A DNA stretch of 64,000 nucleotides, from positions 372,001 to 436,000 of the forward strand of contig NZ_JAFMZO010000002.1 of NCBI RefSeq assembly GCF_024436395.1, given 5' to 3'. Source of the stretch: Paradesertivirga mongoliensis. Lineage in GTDB: Bacteria > Bacteroidota > Bacteroidia > Sphingobacteriales > Sphingobacteriaceae. Shown in pieces: positions 8,949-17,790 of this stretch. The notes beneath the pieces are model-generated. The model was not told the DNA's origin, ran no database searches, and saw only the letters and a program-made list of their open reading frames with translations. Both the position numbers and the translations under genes were made by a program. Positions within the stretch are counted from its first letter, which is position 1; each line of letters begins with the position of its first letter.

Positions 8949-9362
8949 ATGACAACCGTTTTAGAAAAAGAGTCATCCAGAAGAATTGCTATTATTGAAG
9001 ACGAGGAAGATGTTAGAAACAGCATTAGCTCTTTGCTCACAGATGCCGGATATTTTGTATATGAATCCTCTCATGGCCTCGATATATCGGACATAATAAA
9101 CGATTTTAACCCTGATCTGATTTTATTAGATTTGCTGCTGGAATCTGTTGACGGCAGAGAAATCTGCAGAGTTCTGAAGGAAGATCCTTCTACCAGTCCG
9201 ATCCCGGTAATTATCATCTCAGGAGTATCGGACATTTACAATACGATCACTGAGTTAGGTGCCAACGATATTGTTTCGAAGCCTTTTTTACCTTCCACTT
9301 TGCTTAATCGCATCGAAAGGCAGCTGGCAAATCGCGAGACAAGCCTAGCCCGGACTTTGTAG
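8949..9362 (+). CDS. Single-domain response regulator (CheY-like receiver)
   Basis: The 137-residue protein is a receiver domain with little else. It has the acidic pocket (Glu17/Asp18 in IIEDEED), the phospho-acceptor Asp61 in LILLD, a Ser in the switch position (IIISG) and the conserved Lys in VSKPF. No DNA-binding domain is attached, so it should act by protein contacts. The CHASE3 histidine kinase at 9814, on the same strand and separated by one small gene, is a plausible phosphate donor. Confidence 0.92.
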   Translation: MTTVLEKESSRRIAIIEDEEDVRNSISSLLTDAGYFVYESSHGLDISDIINDFNPDLILLDLLLESVDGREICRVLKEDPSTSPIPVIIISGVSDIYNTITELGANDIVSKPFLPSTLLNRIERQLANRETSLARTL

Positions 9363-9470
9363 AATTCTACAACCTCTGAAAATTTCTGAACATCTTATAG
9401 GCTTTTTCTGTTGTAACCTGTAAATCGAGTCTCTGGTATCAGGCGAACTGATATCGGAGCAAAACTATCT

Positions 9471-9701
9471 ATGGAATATCAAACTACTATCGAAATAAAT
9501 AACAGCATTAAACAAATCGTTTTAAAGCCTGCTCTGTACAAAGATGTTCAATTATGGGAAATAACCCTGGACGGGAGGAACCATATTGTTAAAAAGGGTA
9601 AAAATGGCTGGGAGGATGTAACCGGTGACGTGTCAGACAATGAAACACTATACAAAATCGGTGCGGCCATAGATTATCTGCCCATTAAAGATGCCGGCTA
9701 G
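9471..9701 (+). CDS. Small hypothetical protein
   Basis: This 76-residue acidic protein has no signal peptide and no membrane segment, and I recognise no family. Its gene sits between the receiver gene and the histidine kinase gene on the same strand, and a perfect terminator hairpin overlaps its stop codon, so it ends its own transcript. The codon use looks like that of its neighbours, and the isolated clean frame supports a real gene. Confidence 0.6.
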   Translation: MEYQTTIEINNSIKQIVLKPALYKDVQLWEITLDGRNHIVKKGKNGWEDVTGDVSDNETLYKIGAAIDYLPIKDAG

Positions 9702-9724
9702 AATGTTCGGCCACCGAACATTCT
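9700..9724 (+). terminator. Intrinsic terminator
   Basis: agaatgttcgg (9700-9710) and ccgaacattct (9714-9724) form a perfect 11-base-pair stem with a 3-base loop, followed by a T-rich stretch. It overlaps the stop codon of the gene at 9471. Confidence 0.75.
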
Positions 9725-9813
9725 TCTGTTCTTGGTGTTTAGTTAGTGTCTGGCCATCGGCTGCCTGATCACCCTTGTCGCTGTTATAAATTAAGTAAAA
9801 TCCCAACAATACA

Positions 9814-11334
9814 ATGAAGGGCTCTTTTATCAAGAATCTGCATAAAGCCTTTTTATATACAATAATTCTTCTGGCAGTTATGGCGGCGATATCCTTCATG
9901 GCAATAAGAGAGTCAAATCATCGTGCAGAGATGATTCATCATACAGAAGTAGTTCTTGATGAGCTGGAATACTTTATCTCGCAACTTAAGGATGCAGAAA
10001 CGGGTGTCCGGGGATACATTATCACCTCGGACAGCAGGACGCTCGATCCTTATAATGGCGCTTATAAGAGAACTATCGACAGTTATCAAAAGCTGAAGCT
10101 GCTTACGGGCGATAATCCCCGGCAGCAGCAAACACTTAACTTGCTGAGGAATATTGTGGAACAACGTTTCAAACTGCTTTCATCCCAGATTAACCTTATA
10201 AAAAACAACCAAAACGTACCGGCGGAACGAATCTTTGAAGGCAAACAGGTAATGGATCAGGCCCGGGCTTTGATCACAAAAATGCAACTTAGAGAAAAGG
10301 CGCTGCTAGAAATCAGAACCAGCAAATGGGAAACATTCAGAATGCTTACCCCCTTCCTTATCCTCTGTATTACGCTCATTTCTGCGGCAGTGAGTTATTA
10401 TTTCTGTGCTCAGCTTAAGAAAACTTATTATAAGAAAGCAAAGTTACAGCAGCTTATTCAGAGAGAGAGCATTGAAAAGGAGCGACGAATAGCGATTATT
10501 GAGAGAGTTGCCGATAAAATCGCTGCGGGCGATTACCATATCCGCTTGCAGGAAGAAGACAGCGACTTATTAGGCAGTCTCGCCATAAGTTTGAACCGGA
10601 TGGCAATCTCACTTGAATATTCTTTTAACGAGATAAAGGCGCTGATGGCAAAAAAGGATGATTTTATCGGCATCGCCGCCCATGAATTGAAAACGCCGCT
10701 TACCAGTATCAAGGCATATCTTCAGTTTATCGGAAGAGCTAAGCTGGAGAACAACGATGCCAACAAAATCTATCCCTTTATTACTAAAGCCAATAACCAG
10801 GTTAACCGGCTCACCGAAATAATTAAAGATTTGTTGGATGTAGCCCGGATTAATGAAAATCAGCTTGGCCTCAAATTAGACAATTTCTCCATGCGGATGG
10901 CCGTACTTGAAGCCTCGGAAGAAATCTTTAATTCTATAAAAACACATCAATTATTTTTGGAAGGAGATCCCGATATCGTTGTACAAGCCGATAAATTCAG
11001 GATCGAACAGGTTCTCATCAACCTTATTTCAAACGCTATTAAGTATTCGCCAAATAGCGACCGCATTATTGTAGATATAAAACCAGAACAAGACCTGGTA
11101 AAAGTTTCGGTAACCGATTTTGGAATCGGCATACCCAAAGATAACCTTCAGTATATTTTCCAGCGATATTTTCGGGTAGAAGTTACCTCACAAAACTATA
11201 GCGGAATGGGCCTGGGTCTTTATATCTCGAAAGGAATTATTAAACGGCACGGCGGAGATATGGGCGTTAACAGCAGAGAAGGCGAAGGCTCTACTTTCTG
11301 GTTTACTCTTCCGTTAAAACACCCGGGAGCCTAA
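9814..11334 (+). CDS. CHASE3-domain sensor histidine kinase
   Basis: The 506-residue membrane kinase has a first membrane helix (residues 12-32), a periplasmic CHASE3 domain (KDAETGVRGYIITSD is its signature), a second helix (about 178-198), and a HAMP-like linker (AAGDYHIRL). The dimerisation/phosphotransfer domain carries the phospho-acceptor His near residue 289 in AAHELKTPL, and the catalytic domain has N box LISNAIKYS, G1 DFGIGIP and G2 GMGLGLYISK. It should autophosphorylate in response to an unknown envelope signal. No full-length DNA-binding regulator is adjacent; the receiver at 8949 is the nearest candidate partner. Confidence 0.95.
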   Translation: MKGSFIKNLHKAFLYTIILLAVMAAISFMAIRESNHRAEMIHHTEVVLDELEYFISQLKDAETGVRGYIITSDSRTLDPYNGAYKRTIDSYQKLKLLTGDNPRQQQTLNLLRNIVEQRFKLLSSQINLIKNNQNVPAERIFEGKQVMDQARALITKMQLREKALLEIRTSKWETFRMLTPFLILCITLISAAVSYYFCAQLKKTYYKKAKLQQLIQRESIEKERRIAIIERVADKIAAGDYHIRLQEEDSDLLGSLAISLNRMAISLEYSFNEIKALMAKKDDFIGIAAHELKTPLTSIKAYLQFIGRAKLENNDANKIYPFITKANNQVNRLTEIIKDLLDVARINENQLGLKLDNFSMRMAVLEASEEIFNSIKTHQLFLEGDPDIVVQADKFRIEQVLINLISNAIKYSPNSDRIIVDIKPEQDLVKVSVTDFGIGIPKDNLQYIFQRYFRVEVTSQNYSGMGLGLYISKGIIKRHGGDMGVNSREGEGSTFWFTLPLKHPGA

Positions 11335-11340
11335 ATCAAC

Positions 11341-11571
11341 TTACTTCTCCTTAAGAACGCGCAATTCAGCGTTTATTTTACCTATACTATCCAAGATGGC
11401 CGAATTCTGCCTTTTTAAGCTGTCTATCTCCGCTTTTAGTTCTGTCGATCCGTTTAGACTGTCTAATTGACTTTGGATTTCTTTAAGTTTAAGTGTCATC
11501 CGGCCTTCAGGCGACGACTCTGGACCACAGGCTGCAAAGCCCAGAAAAAGAATAAAAATTGCTACTTTCAT
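11341..11571 (-). CDS. Small coiled-coil lipoprotein
   Basis: The 76-residue product has a short lipoprotein signal with the lipobox FAAC, so the mature protein begins at Cys15 and is lipid-anchored. The rest is a heptad-rich helix (KLKEIQSQLDSL, ELKAEIDSLKRQNSAILDSIGK) that should form a coiled coil, as in Lpp-like or spacer lipoproteins. The function is unknown. It is transcribed towards the histidine kinase gene and ends 6 bases from it. Confidence 0.7.
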   Translation of the reverse strand: MKVAIFILFLGFAACGPESSPEGRMTLKLKEIQSQLDSLNGSTELKAEIDSLKRQNSAILDSIGKINAELRVLKEK

Positions 11572-11621
11572 TTCGTGCTGTTTTATTAATCACACAAGTT
11601 CGACAAAACTTACAAAAAAGA

Positions 11622-12299
11622 TCACCATCCCATCAATTTAATCACTCTATTGAACTCATCCTGTAAAGGAGCCTTAATTTGAACCGCTTGACCACTAACC
11701 GGATGTTCAAAAGATAATTCGGAAGCATGAAGAAGCATCGTAGTCATTTCCCAGGTATCTTTAAACAGTTTGTTTTGTTTATTGCAGCCATGCGGCCTGT
11801 CGCCAATAATCGGGTGATGAATATGTGCGAAATGTTTTCGTAGCTGGTGCATCCTCCCTGTTTGGGGGCGGGCCTCTACTAAGGAATATCTCGAAGTTAG
11901 GTGAGCTCCGAAGGCTACATCAATCTCTGCGCGCTCTAAGGTGACATACCTGGTGAAAGCATCTTGCAAAACTCCGTTTTCCTTTCGCAGCGGGTAATCA
12001 ATTTCTTCGCTGTCTTGAGTATGGCCGCGCACAATGGCAAGATATTTTTTGCTCACCCTATTTTCTGCAAATTGCTGATGCATACTAACCTCGATCTCCT
12101 TATTAAGCGCAAACAAGAGAATGCCACCAGTTTTTCGATCAAGCCGGTGAACCGGGTTTACCCAATGGTTAATTTGATCGCGTAATAGCTGCAGCGCGAA
12201 TTCAGAGGCATCCATGGCAATTGGAGAACGATGTACCAATAAGCCGTGAGGCTTATTAATCGCAACTAAATACTCATCGCGGAAGAGAATTTGTAACAT
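11622..12299 (-). CDS. truC: tRNA pseudouridine(65) synthase TruC-like, RluA family
   Basis: The protein (225 residues from the ATG at 12299) opens with LQILFRDEYLVAINKPHGLLVHRS, as in TruC, and has the RluA-family catalytic motif HRLDRKTGG with the active Asp. Later segments RPQTGRMHQLRKHFAHIHHPIIGD and LLHASELSFEHPVSG also fit TruC, which makes pseudouridine 65 in certain tRNAs. There is no S4 domain, as expected for TruC. A GTG at 12308 would add three residues. The exact RNA target is assigned by similarity only. Confidence 0.85.
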   Translation of the reverse strand: MLQILFRDEYLVAINKPHGLLVHRSPIAMDASEFALQLLRDQINHWVNPVHRLDRKTGGILLFALNKEIEVSMHQQFAENRVSKKYLAIVRGHTQDSEEIDYPLRKENGVLQDAFTRYVTLERAEIDVAFGAHLTSRYSLVEARPQTGRMHQLRKHFAHIHHPIIGDRPHGCNKQNKLFKDTWEMTTMLLHASELSFEHPVSGQAVQIKAPLQDEFNRVIKLMGW

Positions 12300-12385
12300 A
12301 AAGCGCACGAAGGTAAGAAATCAATTGCTGGCCGAACCCAGGAACCACCTTAATTATTTTTAAGTTTGAATGAAATAACGACAAA

Positions 12386-13375
12386 ATGAAAAAAGTACGC
12401 TGGGGAATATTAAGCACTGCGAAAATCGGGCTCGAAAAGGTCGTTCCTGCGATGCAAGCTGGTGAATACTGTGAAATTTCTGCAATCGCTTCGCGCGACA
12501 GAACACAGGCCGAAATGGCAGCAACTCGTCTGAATATTCCAAAGTTCTACGGGACTTACGAGGAACTTCTGGCCGACTCAGATATCGACGCCATTTATAT
12601 ACCCTTACCTAACCACCTGCACATCCCCTGGACCATTAAAGCACTGGAAGCAGGTAAGCATGTATTGTGTGAGAAGCCAATCGGGCTGAGCAGCGCCGAA
12701 GCTCAGGGCTTGTTAGAGAGATCAAAAGGATTTCCCCACTTAAAGGTTATGGAGGCCTTTATGTACCGGTTCCATCCGCAATGGCTGTTCGTTAAAAAAT
12801 TGATTGATGATAAGCGTATTGGCGATGTGCGCACAATCCAGGCTTTTTTTTCCTACTTTAATGACGACCCCCAAAATATTCGAAACAAGAAGGACATTGG
12901 TGGTGGCGGTTTAATGGATATCGGCTGTTATTGTATATCGCAATCGCGTTTTATCCTAAGCCAGGAACCAGTTCGGGTATTCGGGATGTTAGAGTACGAC
13001 GAAAAAATGGGAGTCGACCGGATGGCGTCGGCGATAATGGATTTTGGGAATACGAGCTCCACTTTTACCTGTTCTACACAACTGGCGCCATTTCAAAATT
13101 TTCGGGTATTCGGAACAAAGGGCTTAATCGATGTGGAAATTCCGGTTAATATCCCTCCCCACAAAGCAACCCACGTTTGGCTGGAACTGAATGGCAAACG
13201 AGAAGAGTTTGTTATCGAAGCTCAAAATCAGTACACGTTGCAGGGAGAGTTTTTTTCAAAAGCAATTTTAAACAACACCTCTGTTCCAACACCTTTAGAA
13301 GACGCTGTAAATAACATGAAAGTTATTGAAGCAATAAAGGAGAGCAACCTACAGGGAAGCTGGGTAATGGTTTGA
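12386..13375 (+). CDS. Gfo/Idh/MocA-family oxidoreductase
   Basis: The 329-residue enzyme has an N-terminal Rossmann fold (VRWGILSTAKIG), the family's EKP motif (HVLCEKPIGL, Lys near residue 96), and GGGLMDIGCYCI in the substrate-binding domain. Members use NAD(P) to oxidise or reduce sugars, inositols or related compounds. No signal peptide is present. The substrate cannot be deduced, and the neighbouring genes do not form a sugar operon. Confidence 0.9.
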   Translation: MKKVRWGILSTAKIGLEKVVPAMQAGEYCEISAIASRDRTQAEMAATRLNIPKFYGTYEELLADSDIDAIYIPLPNHLHIPWTIKALEAGKHVLCEKPIGLSSAEAQGLLERSKGFPHLKVMEAFMYRFHPQWLFVKKLIDDKRIGDVRTIQAFFSYFNDDPQNIRNKKDIGGGGLMDIGCYCISQSRFILSQEPVRVFGMLEYDEKMGVDRMASAIMDFGNTSSTFTCSTQLAPFQNFRVFGTKGLIDVEIPVNIPPHKATHVWLELNGKREEFVIEAQNQYTLQGEFFSKAILNNTSVPTPLEDAVNNMKVIEAIKESNLQGSWVMV

Positions 13376-13385
13376 CGCAATAGAT

Positions 13386-13832
13386 TCAGCCGTTGTAAGA
13401 CATATCCTTTTCAAGTACTTGCTTCAAATTCTGAAGCACAGCACTCCAGTTCTCATATAGATGTTTCTGCTGTTCTTCGTTCTCAACATTATCCTGCGAA
13501 AGCGAAACGACAGTTTCACCCTCTGCTTCGGCAAGCCCGTAAATTACATTAGCATAGTTCTCAGGTGTATCTTCTTTACCGCTGGCGGAGCTTAAATAAG
13601 TGGTATGCAGTAATTTCTCCGGAACAATTTCAATAATCTTCCCTTTATCCTGATACTGTTTTCCCTGCCATTCGCCAGAATAAGTAATATTACTACCTTT
13701 CTCCCAATCAGACTCAGCCTGGGTACCAAATAAATATTGTTTAATAAGCTCCGGATCGGTTAGTGCCTGCCATACTTTTGATCTTGGGGCATTAATTCTA
13801 ATACTGGTTTTAACAGTTAAGGGATTCCTCAT
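13386..13832 (-). CDS. SRPBCC-family (AHSA1-like) protein
   Basis: This 148-residue cytosolic protein begins with KTSIRINAPRSKVWQALTDPELIKQYLFG, the typical start of the AHSA1/START-like fold, and ends with ENWSAVLQNLKQVLEKD, the C-terminal helix that closes the ligand cavity. The family binds hydrophobic ligands or acts as a stress-related co-chaperone. It is convergent with the oxidoreductase gene, 10 bases away. The ligand is unknown. Confidence 0.85.
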   Translation of the reverse strand: MRNPLTVKTSIRINAPRSKVWQALTDPELIKQYLFGTQAESDWEKGSNITYSGEWQGKQYQDKGKIIEIVPEKLLHTTYLSSASGKEDTPENYANVIYGLAEAEGETVVSLSQDNVENEEQQKHLYENWSAVLQNLKQVLEKDMSYNG

Positions 13833-13915
13833 GGCAGCTTGTTTTTAATCATGACAAAACATTACCGAGAATGTTTAATTTTAATTCAATCCATGGTTGA
13901 TAAAGGGCTATCTGC

Positions 13916-14149
13916 CTATAATAACCTATCAATAATTCCAGCTAACTTCCGATCCTTTTCAGTTACAATATTGCCCTCACTATGCGTACTCAACCGAATA
14001 ATCACTTTATTATAGGTGTTTGTCCACTCGGGATGATGGTCCATTTTTTCTGCTGCCAGTGCAACTTTGCTCATGAATCCCCAGGCCTCTGCGAAGTCTT
14101 TGAATTCAAACTCTTTAACTAATTGATCGTTAATCGTTTTCCAGTCCAT
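13916..14149 (-). CDS. 4a-hydroxytetrahydrobiopterin dehydratase (PCD/DCoH)
   Basis: The 77-residue protein matches the small PCD fold in length and motif: [24 protein letters not shown] contains the His-His-Pro and following aromatic residues of the active site, and EKDRKLA closes the domain. It dehydrates the 4a-carbinolamine made by aromatic amino acid hydroxylases, regenerating the pterin cofactor, or acts on molybdopterin in organisms lacking hydroxylases. A molybdenum-type oxidoreductase occurs at 25295 in this window. It is divergent from the lipoprotein gene at 14185. Confidence 0.88.
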   Translation of the reverse strand: MDWKTINDQLVKEFEFKDFAEAWGFMSKVALAAEKMDHHPEWTNTYNKVIIRLSTHSEGNIVTEKDRKLAGIIDRLL

Positions 14150-14184
14150 AATTATATTGTCCAGTAGAAAGATATAAGAGCTTT

Positions 14185-14766
14185 ATGAGCACATCGGTTT
14201 TATTTTTATTTATTGTTCTTACATTAAGTGCATGTAATCCGGAAAACACGGAAAACACGAACAAGACAACCCCATCACGGTCTACGATCAATACGATTAC
14301 ACCTGCAAAAGGAGTTTCACAGTACAGCCTGACATACAAAGAAAAGGTGCTCAATCTGCGTGATTGGGATTCAAATATAAACTTAGGTCAAATTTTGGGC
14401 AGACCGTTAAAACAATCCATCCGGGTTTTAGGCGAAGGTGCCGACACACATAGAGGTTCTGTGATTAAAACTCTTTCCTACAACGGACTTACGATAGAGC
14501 TGTTCTCGCCGCGGCCGGACGTCCAACGGTTTTGGATATTATCGATGGAGACTTCCTCCCGTATATATTCTACTGGAAATGGTATTAAAGCAGGAAGTAC
14601 GGTAAAGGAAATCGAGACCGCCTATCCAACCATTCAGATAGCGTTGGACGGCAGGACGGATTCGTCGAACTGTGCTTATATTCTTTCAGAGGATAATAAT
14701 AATCTAAGAATTGAGGTAGTAAATGGCATTGCGAAATTGATACGGATTTATTATGAAATCCCTTAA
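14185..14766 (+). CDS. Putative lipoprotein, unknown function
   Basis: The 193-residue product starts with a short hydrophobic signal and the lipobox LSAC (Cys17), followed by an Asn/Thr-rich linker typical of surface-anchored lipoproteins. The mature part contains LNLRDWDSNINLGQILGRPL and GIKAGSTVKEIETAYPTIQ; the latter resembles segments of small envelope proteins in which a loop ahead of a helix is followed by a beta-sheet. I recognise no named family. The last 4 bases overlap the convergent MmcQ/YjbR gene. Confidence 0.7.
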   Translation: MSTSVLFLFIVLTLSACNPENTENTNKTTPSRSTINTITPAKGVSQYSLTYKEKVLNLRDWDSNINLGQILGRPLKQSIRVLGEGADTHRGSVIKTLSYNGLTIELFSPRPDVQRFWILSMETSSRIYSTGNGIKAGSTVKEIETAYPTIQIALDGRTDSSNCAYILSEDNNNLRIEVVNGIAKLIRIYYEIP

Positions 14767-15110
14767 CGAAGGGAATCTTTGACCTTTTTCGACAAGCCAT
14801 TATAAACCAGTTCATACGAGTGGTCGATGAGTTCTTTTAATTGCTTCTCGCTTAAGCGACCTTCCATACTCACCGTATTCCAATGCACTTTACTCATATG
14901 ATAACCGGGAACTATTTCTTCAAATTCTTCTCTCAGAGCAACAGCCTTTTCAGGATCACATTTGGCATTAAAGCTTATGGGATTTTGCAGACTGGTGAGA
15001 AGAAACATTTTTTCTCCTATCTTGAAAACCAGAGTATCCTCTCCAAAAGGAAAGCACTCGGTTACGCCCTTCTTCTGGATACAATATTCGCGGAGAGTTT
15101 CAATATTCAT
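14763..15110 (-). CDS. MmcQ/YjbR-family protein
   Basis: The 115-residue protein has the family's typical pattern: LREYCIQKKGVTECFPFGEDTLVFKIGEKMFLL at the start, then ISFNAKCDPEKAVALREEF, and the C-terminal MSKVHWNTVSMEG followed by a closing helix. The fold resembles a CyaY/MotA-type DNA-binding domain and is usually described as DNA-binding, but no target is known. A strong inverted repeat lies directly upstream in its leader. Confidence 0.88.
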   Translation of the reverse strand: MNIETLREYCIQKKGVTECFPFGEDTLVFKIGEKMFLLTSLQNPISFNAKCDPEKAVALREEFEEIVPGYHMSKVHWNTVSMEGRLSEKQLKELIDHSYELVYNGLSKKVKDSLR

Positions 15111-15122
15111 AAGGTAAGATCA

Positions 15123-15163
15123 AGGGTGTCAAATTAAATATTTTACGGCTAATTTGACACCCT
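15123..15163. repeat. Perfect 14-bp inverted repeat
   Basis: agggtgtcaaatta (15123-15136) and taatttgacaccct (15150-15163) pair perfectly around a 13-base loop. It lies between two minus-strand genes, after the DUF805 stop and before the MmcQ start. No T-run follows, so it is either a weak terminator, an mRNA-stabilising hairpin or a regulatory leader. The core gggtgtc/gacaccc recurs in the hairpin at 22606-22670. Confidence 0.7.
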
Positions 15164-15170
15164 GATAATG

Positions 15171-15590
15171 TTATATTTCGGATTGTACTACCTCTTCCTC
15201 AGGAAGGTAAGTTTCCTCTTCTTTTGGGTTTGCTCCGTATTCGTTTTCTCCCGGCTGACTATCTTTGCACGCTAAAACCAGCAACCAAATAGCTCCTATG
15301 AAAGGAATTAATGCGATAAAGAAAAACCAACCGCTTTTACCTACGTCGTGTAAACGTCTTACCATAAGTGCCAGTCCGGGAATAATTACGGCCAAACTGT
15401 AAGCCACATATAAATATCCATATGGCAAGCTCTGTCCTGCAACTTCAAATGTCAGGCCCAAGACATTGTCCAGTACCGCAGCGACAACCAGAAAAATAAT
15501 GTGAAACAATGTGAACATCCAATACTCTGCCCTGCGTGCACGGCCGTTGAAAACCGCATAGTTTCTCAATACATTTAAATACCAGTTCAT
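15171..15590 (-). CDS. DUF805 inner-membrane protein
   Basis: From the ATG at 15590 the product has 139 residues and begins MNWYLNVLRNYAVFNGRARRAEYW, the standard DUF805 opening. Three to four hydrophobic helices follow, with the conserved MVRRLHDVGKSGW between helices 3 and 4. The C-terminus is acidic and cytosolic. The function of the family is unknown, though it is often linked to envelope stress. An in-frame ATG at 15704 would add 38 residues unlike the family. Confidence 0.9.
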   Translation of the reverse strand: MNWYLNVLRNYAVFNGRARRAEYWMFTLFHIIFLVVAAVLDNVLGLTFEVAGQSLPYGYLYVAYSLAVIIPGLALMVRRLHDVGKSGWFFFIALIPFIGAIWLLVLACKDSQPGENEYGANPKEEETYLPEEEVVQSEI

Positions 15591-15734
15591 AATTTTTAGG
15601 TTTAGTTTACCCCTACTCGTTTGGCTTTTCGGATACGCCCTGTTTAAATGGTTCCAGACTCCATCTTTCGAATATAAACAATTGTTTCCTATCCGGTTAA
15701 ACACCTGACAAGATTTTAATTAAAACAAGAAAAA

Positions 15735-15789
15735 TTTGGATTGAAAAATTTATACACTACATTTACGCTGTACTATTTATCTAATACAG
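15735..15789 (+). promoter_or_regulatory. Promoter and probable GntR (YtrA-type) operator
   Basis: TTTG at 15735-15738, a 19-base spacer and TACATTTA at 15758-15765 give a near-consensus promoter. An imperfect palindrome with outer arms ctgta (15768) and tacag (to 15789) covers the expected start site. Such a site ahead of an operon that encodes its own GntR repressor suggests autoregulation. Confidence 0.65.
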
Positions 15790-15793
15790 TATC

Positions 15794-16624
15794 ATGATTA
15801 AACTAAACAATTTAAACTTCGGATACAGCAAAAAGAAGCTGCTATTCAAAAACCTAAGTCTAACTTTATCTGAAGGCCATATCTATGGTCTATTAGGGAA
15901 AAATGGGGCTGGCAAATCAACCCTTCTTAAAAACATAGCGGGACTGGCGTTCCCCATCGATGGCGTTTGCAGCGTAAAAGGGTTCATGCCTTCGCAACGC
16001 CTTCCTGGTTTTTTACGGGAGCTATTCTTTATTCCAGAGGAAATGTACCTTCCCTCGTTAACTCCGGCGCAATTCGCCAAAAGTACCGGGCATTTTTATC
16101 CAAACTTCGACATCGGGCATTTTAACAACATGCTGAACGAGTTCGAAGTACCTCTTGACAGTAAACTTAATAAGCTATCCTTTGGGCAGCAGAAGAAAGT
16201 AATGATCGCTTTCGGACTCGCAGCTAACACGTCCCTATTAATTATGGACGAGCCGACGAATGGCCTCGACATCCCATCAAAAAGCCAGTTTAGAAAAATC
16301 ATCGCCTCTGCTCTAACCGAGCATCGGTGCATTATTATCTCCACGCATCAAGTTCGTGATCTTGATAGCCTGATCGATTCGCTTATCGTGCTGCATCGCC
16401 AGGAAATTGTTTTAAACAGCAGTCTGGATGCGATTTCAGACAAATTAACATTTACCAGTTCCGCTCAGTTGAACGGAAAAAAAGCGCTGTACACAGAGGA
16501 TGGGCTAGGCGGCATCAATACCATCGTAGCCAATACGGAAGAGAGTTATAGCAAAGTGGATATGGAACTTTTGTTTAACGCCATCATTACTGAAAATACA
16601 TCCGTAACAGACCACTTAAAATAA
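15794..16624 (+). CDS. ABC transporter ATP-binding protein
   Basis: This 276-residue ATPase has Walker A GKNGAGKST, a signature loop reading LSFGQQKK (instead of the common LSGGQ), Walker B LLIMDEPTNGLD and the switch His in IISTHQ. It is the first gene of a four-gene operon with a permease, a GntR regulator and a broken gene. The set resembles YtrA-regulated ABC systems that respond to cell-envelope or antibiotic stress. The substrate is unknown. Confidence 0.93.
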   Translation: MIKLNNLNFGYSKKKLLFKNLSLTLSEGHIYGLLGKNGAGKSTLLKNIAGLAFPIDGVCSVKGFMPSQRLPGFLRELFFIPEEMYLPSLTPAQFAKSTGHFYPNFDIGHFNNMLNEFEVPLDSKLNKLSFGQQKKVMIAFGLAANTSLLIMDEPTNGLDIPSKSQFRKIIASALTEHRCIIISTHQVRDLDSLIDSLIVLHRQEIVLNSSLDAISDKLTFTSSAQLNGKKALYTEDGLGGINTIVANTEESYSKVDMELLFNAIITENTSVTDHLK

Positions 16625-16629
16625 TCACA

Positions 16630-17409
16630 ATGAACCAAACATTTAACCTCAATCGTTTTTCAAAGCTTTTTGTAAAGCACACCGCAGACAACTATAAAAC
16701 TTACCTGATGTCGTTTGCCGTCTTGTTAGGAGTACTCTTTATCAGTATGGGCTTTATCGCGTATGTGGATAACAATGGATTATCAGCCAGAACTCAGATA
16801 CCATTTTTTATTTTCGTTTACATTTTAGCCGGAAGCATCTTCACCAGCATCATATTTTCAGATCTTGGAAATAAACGGAAGGCGATATCAATTTTAACAT
16901 TACCTGCATCACATTTTGAAAAATATCTGGTAGGATGGGTTTATTCATTTGTAATCTTTCAACTGCTATTCATCCCTTCATTTTATTTAGTTGTGATCAT
17001 TATACAGACACTATCCCCCATAAAAGAATTCTCAAATGATGAAAAATTGATGGACCTCTTTTCCGAAAAGCAAAAAGTTTACTTTGTGTTCTATCTTTTT
17101 GCCGCTTTGCACGCAGTGGCATTGTGGGGATCTGTGTTTTTTAAGAAACATCATTTCATCAAAACTGCATTTGTATTCCTTATTGGGGTATTTGCTTTGA
17201 GCTATCTCAATAATCAATTTATACAGTTTATTATTAGTGAAGGTGTTGGGACATCAACTCCGTTCGGCAGGATTGGCGTCCGGGAAAACGGGGGCATCAC
17301 GATGGTAGTTATAAAAAACGATTATATCTACTCTGCATTAGCGGTGGCGGCAGTGGTGATTTTAATGTGGACGTCCACATTTTTCAGATTAAAGGAAAAA
17401 GAAGTATAA
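16630..17409 (+). CDS. ABC transporter permease
   Basis: The 259-residue protein has about six hydrophobic segments, including TYLMSFAVLLGVLFISMGFIA, FFIFVYILAGSIFTSIIF, a long helix near WVYSFVIFQLLFIPSFYLVV, and a C-terminal SALAVAAVVILMWTST. It lies 5 bases after the ATPase gene and ends directly before the GntR start, so it is the membrane partner of that ATPase. The sequence TLPASHFEKYLVGW matches ABC-2-type permeases of this operon type in Bacteroidota. Confidence 0.88.
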   Translation: MNQTFNLNRFSKLFVKHTADNYKTYLMSFAVLLGVLFISMGFIAYVDNNGLSARTQIPFFIFVYILAGSIFTSIIFSDLGNKRKAISILTLPASHFEKYLVGWVYSFVIFQLLFIPSFYLVVIIIQTLSPIKEFSNDEKLMDLFSEKQKVYFVFYLFAALHAVALWGSVFFKKHHFIKTAFVFLIGVFALSYLNNQFIQFIISEGVGTSTPFGRIGVRENGGITMVVIKNDYIYSALAVAAVVILMWTSTFFRLKEKEV

Positions 17410-17778
17410 ATGGAATTTAGAGACAATGAAGCCATATACCTGCAAATTGCTGGATATGTAAGCGAGAATATTATGCTTGGCAAGTGGGCGATTGGAGAAA
17501 AGGTACCTTCTGTTAGAGAGCTTGCCGTGGAGTTACAGGTAAACCCAAACACAGTAGTAAGGGCCTACGAATTTTTGCAGCAGCGGAATGTAATAGCAAA
17601 CAAACGTGGTATCGGCTTCTTCGCTACTAATAATTCGATGGAAAACATTGAGAATTATCGGAAAGAACGCTTTTTAAAACAGGAACTTCCGGAATTCTTC
17701 AGAAACATTTACATCTTGAATATCAGTCTGGAGGAGATAGGGAAGCGATATCAGGACTTTAAATCAGAAAACTACTAA
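17410..17778 (+). CDS. GntR-family transcriptional regulator (YtrA subfamily)
   Basis: The 122-residue regulator consists of the winged helix of the GntR family (EAIYLQIAGYVSENIMLGKWAIGEKVPSVRELAVELQVNPNTVVRAYEFLQQRN) and a short C-terminal helical tail without an effector domain, which defines the YtrA subfamily. It begins at the base after the permease stop. It probably represses its own operon through the palindrome at 15768-15789. Confidence 0.92.
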   Translation: MEFRDNEAIYLQIAGYVSENIMLGKWAIGEKVPSVRELAVELQVNPNTVVRAYEFLQQRNVIANKRGIGFFATNNSMENIENYRKERFLKQELPEFFRNIYILNISLEEIGKRYQDFKSENY

Positions 17779-17790
17779 TCTTATCATAAA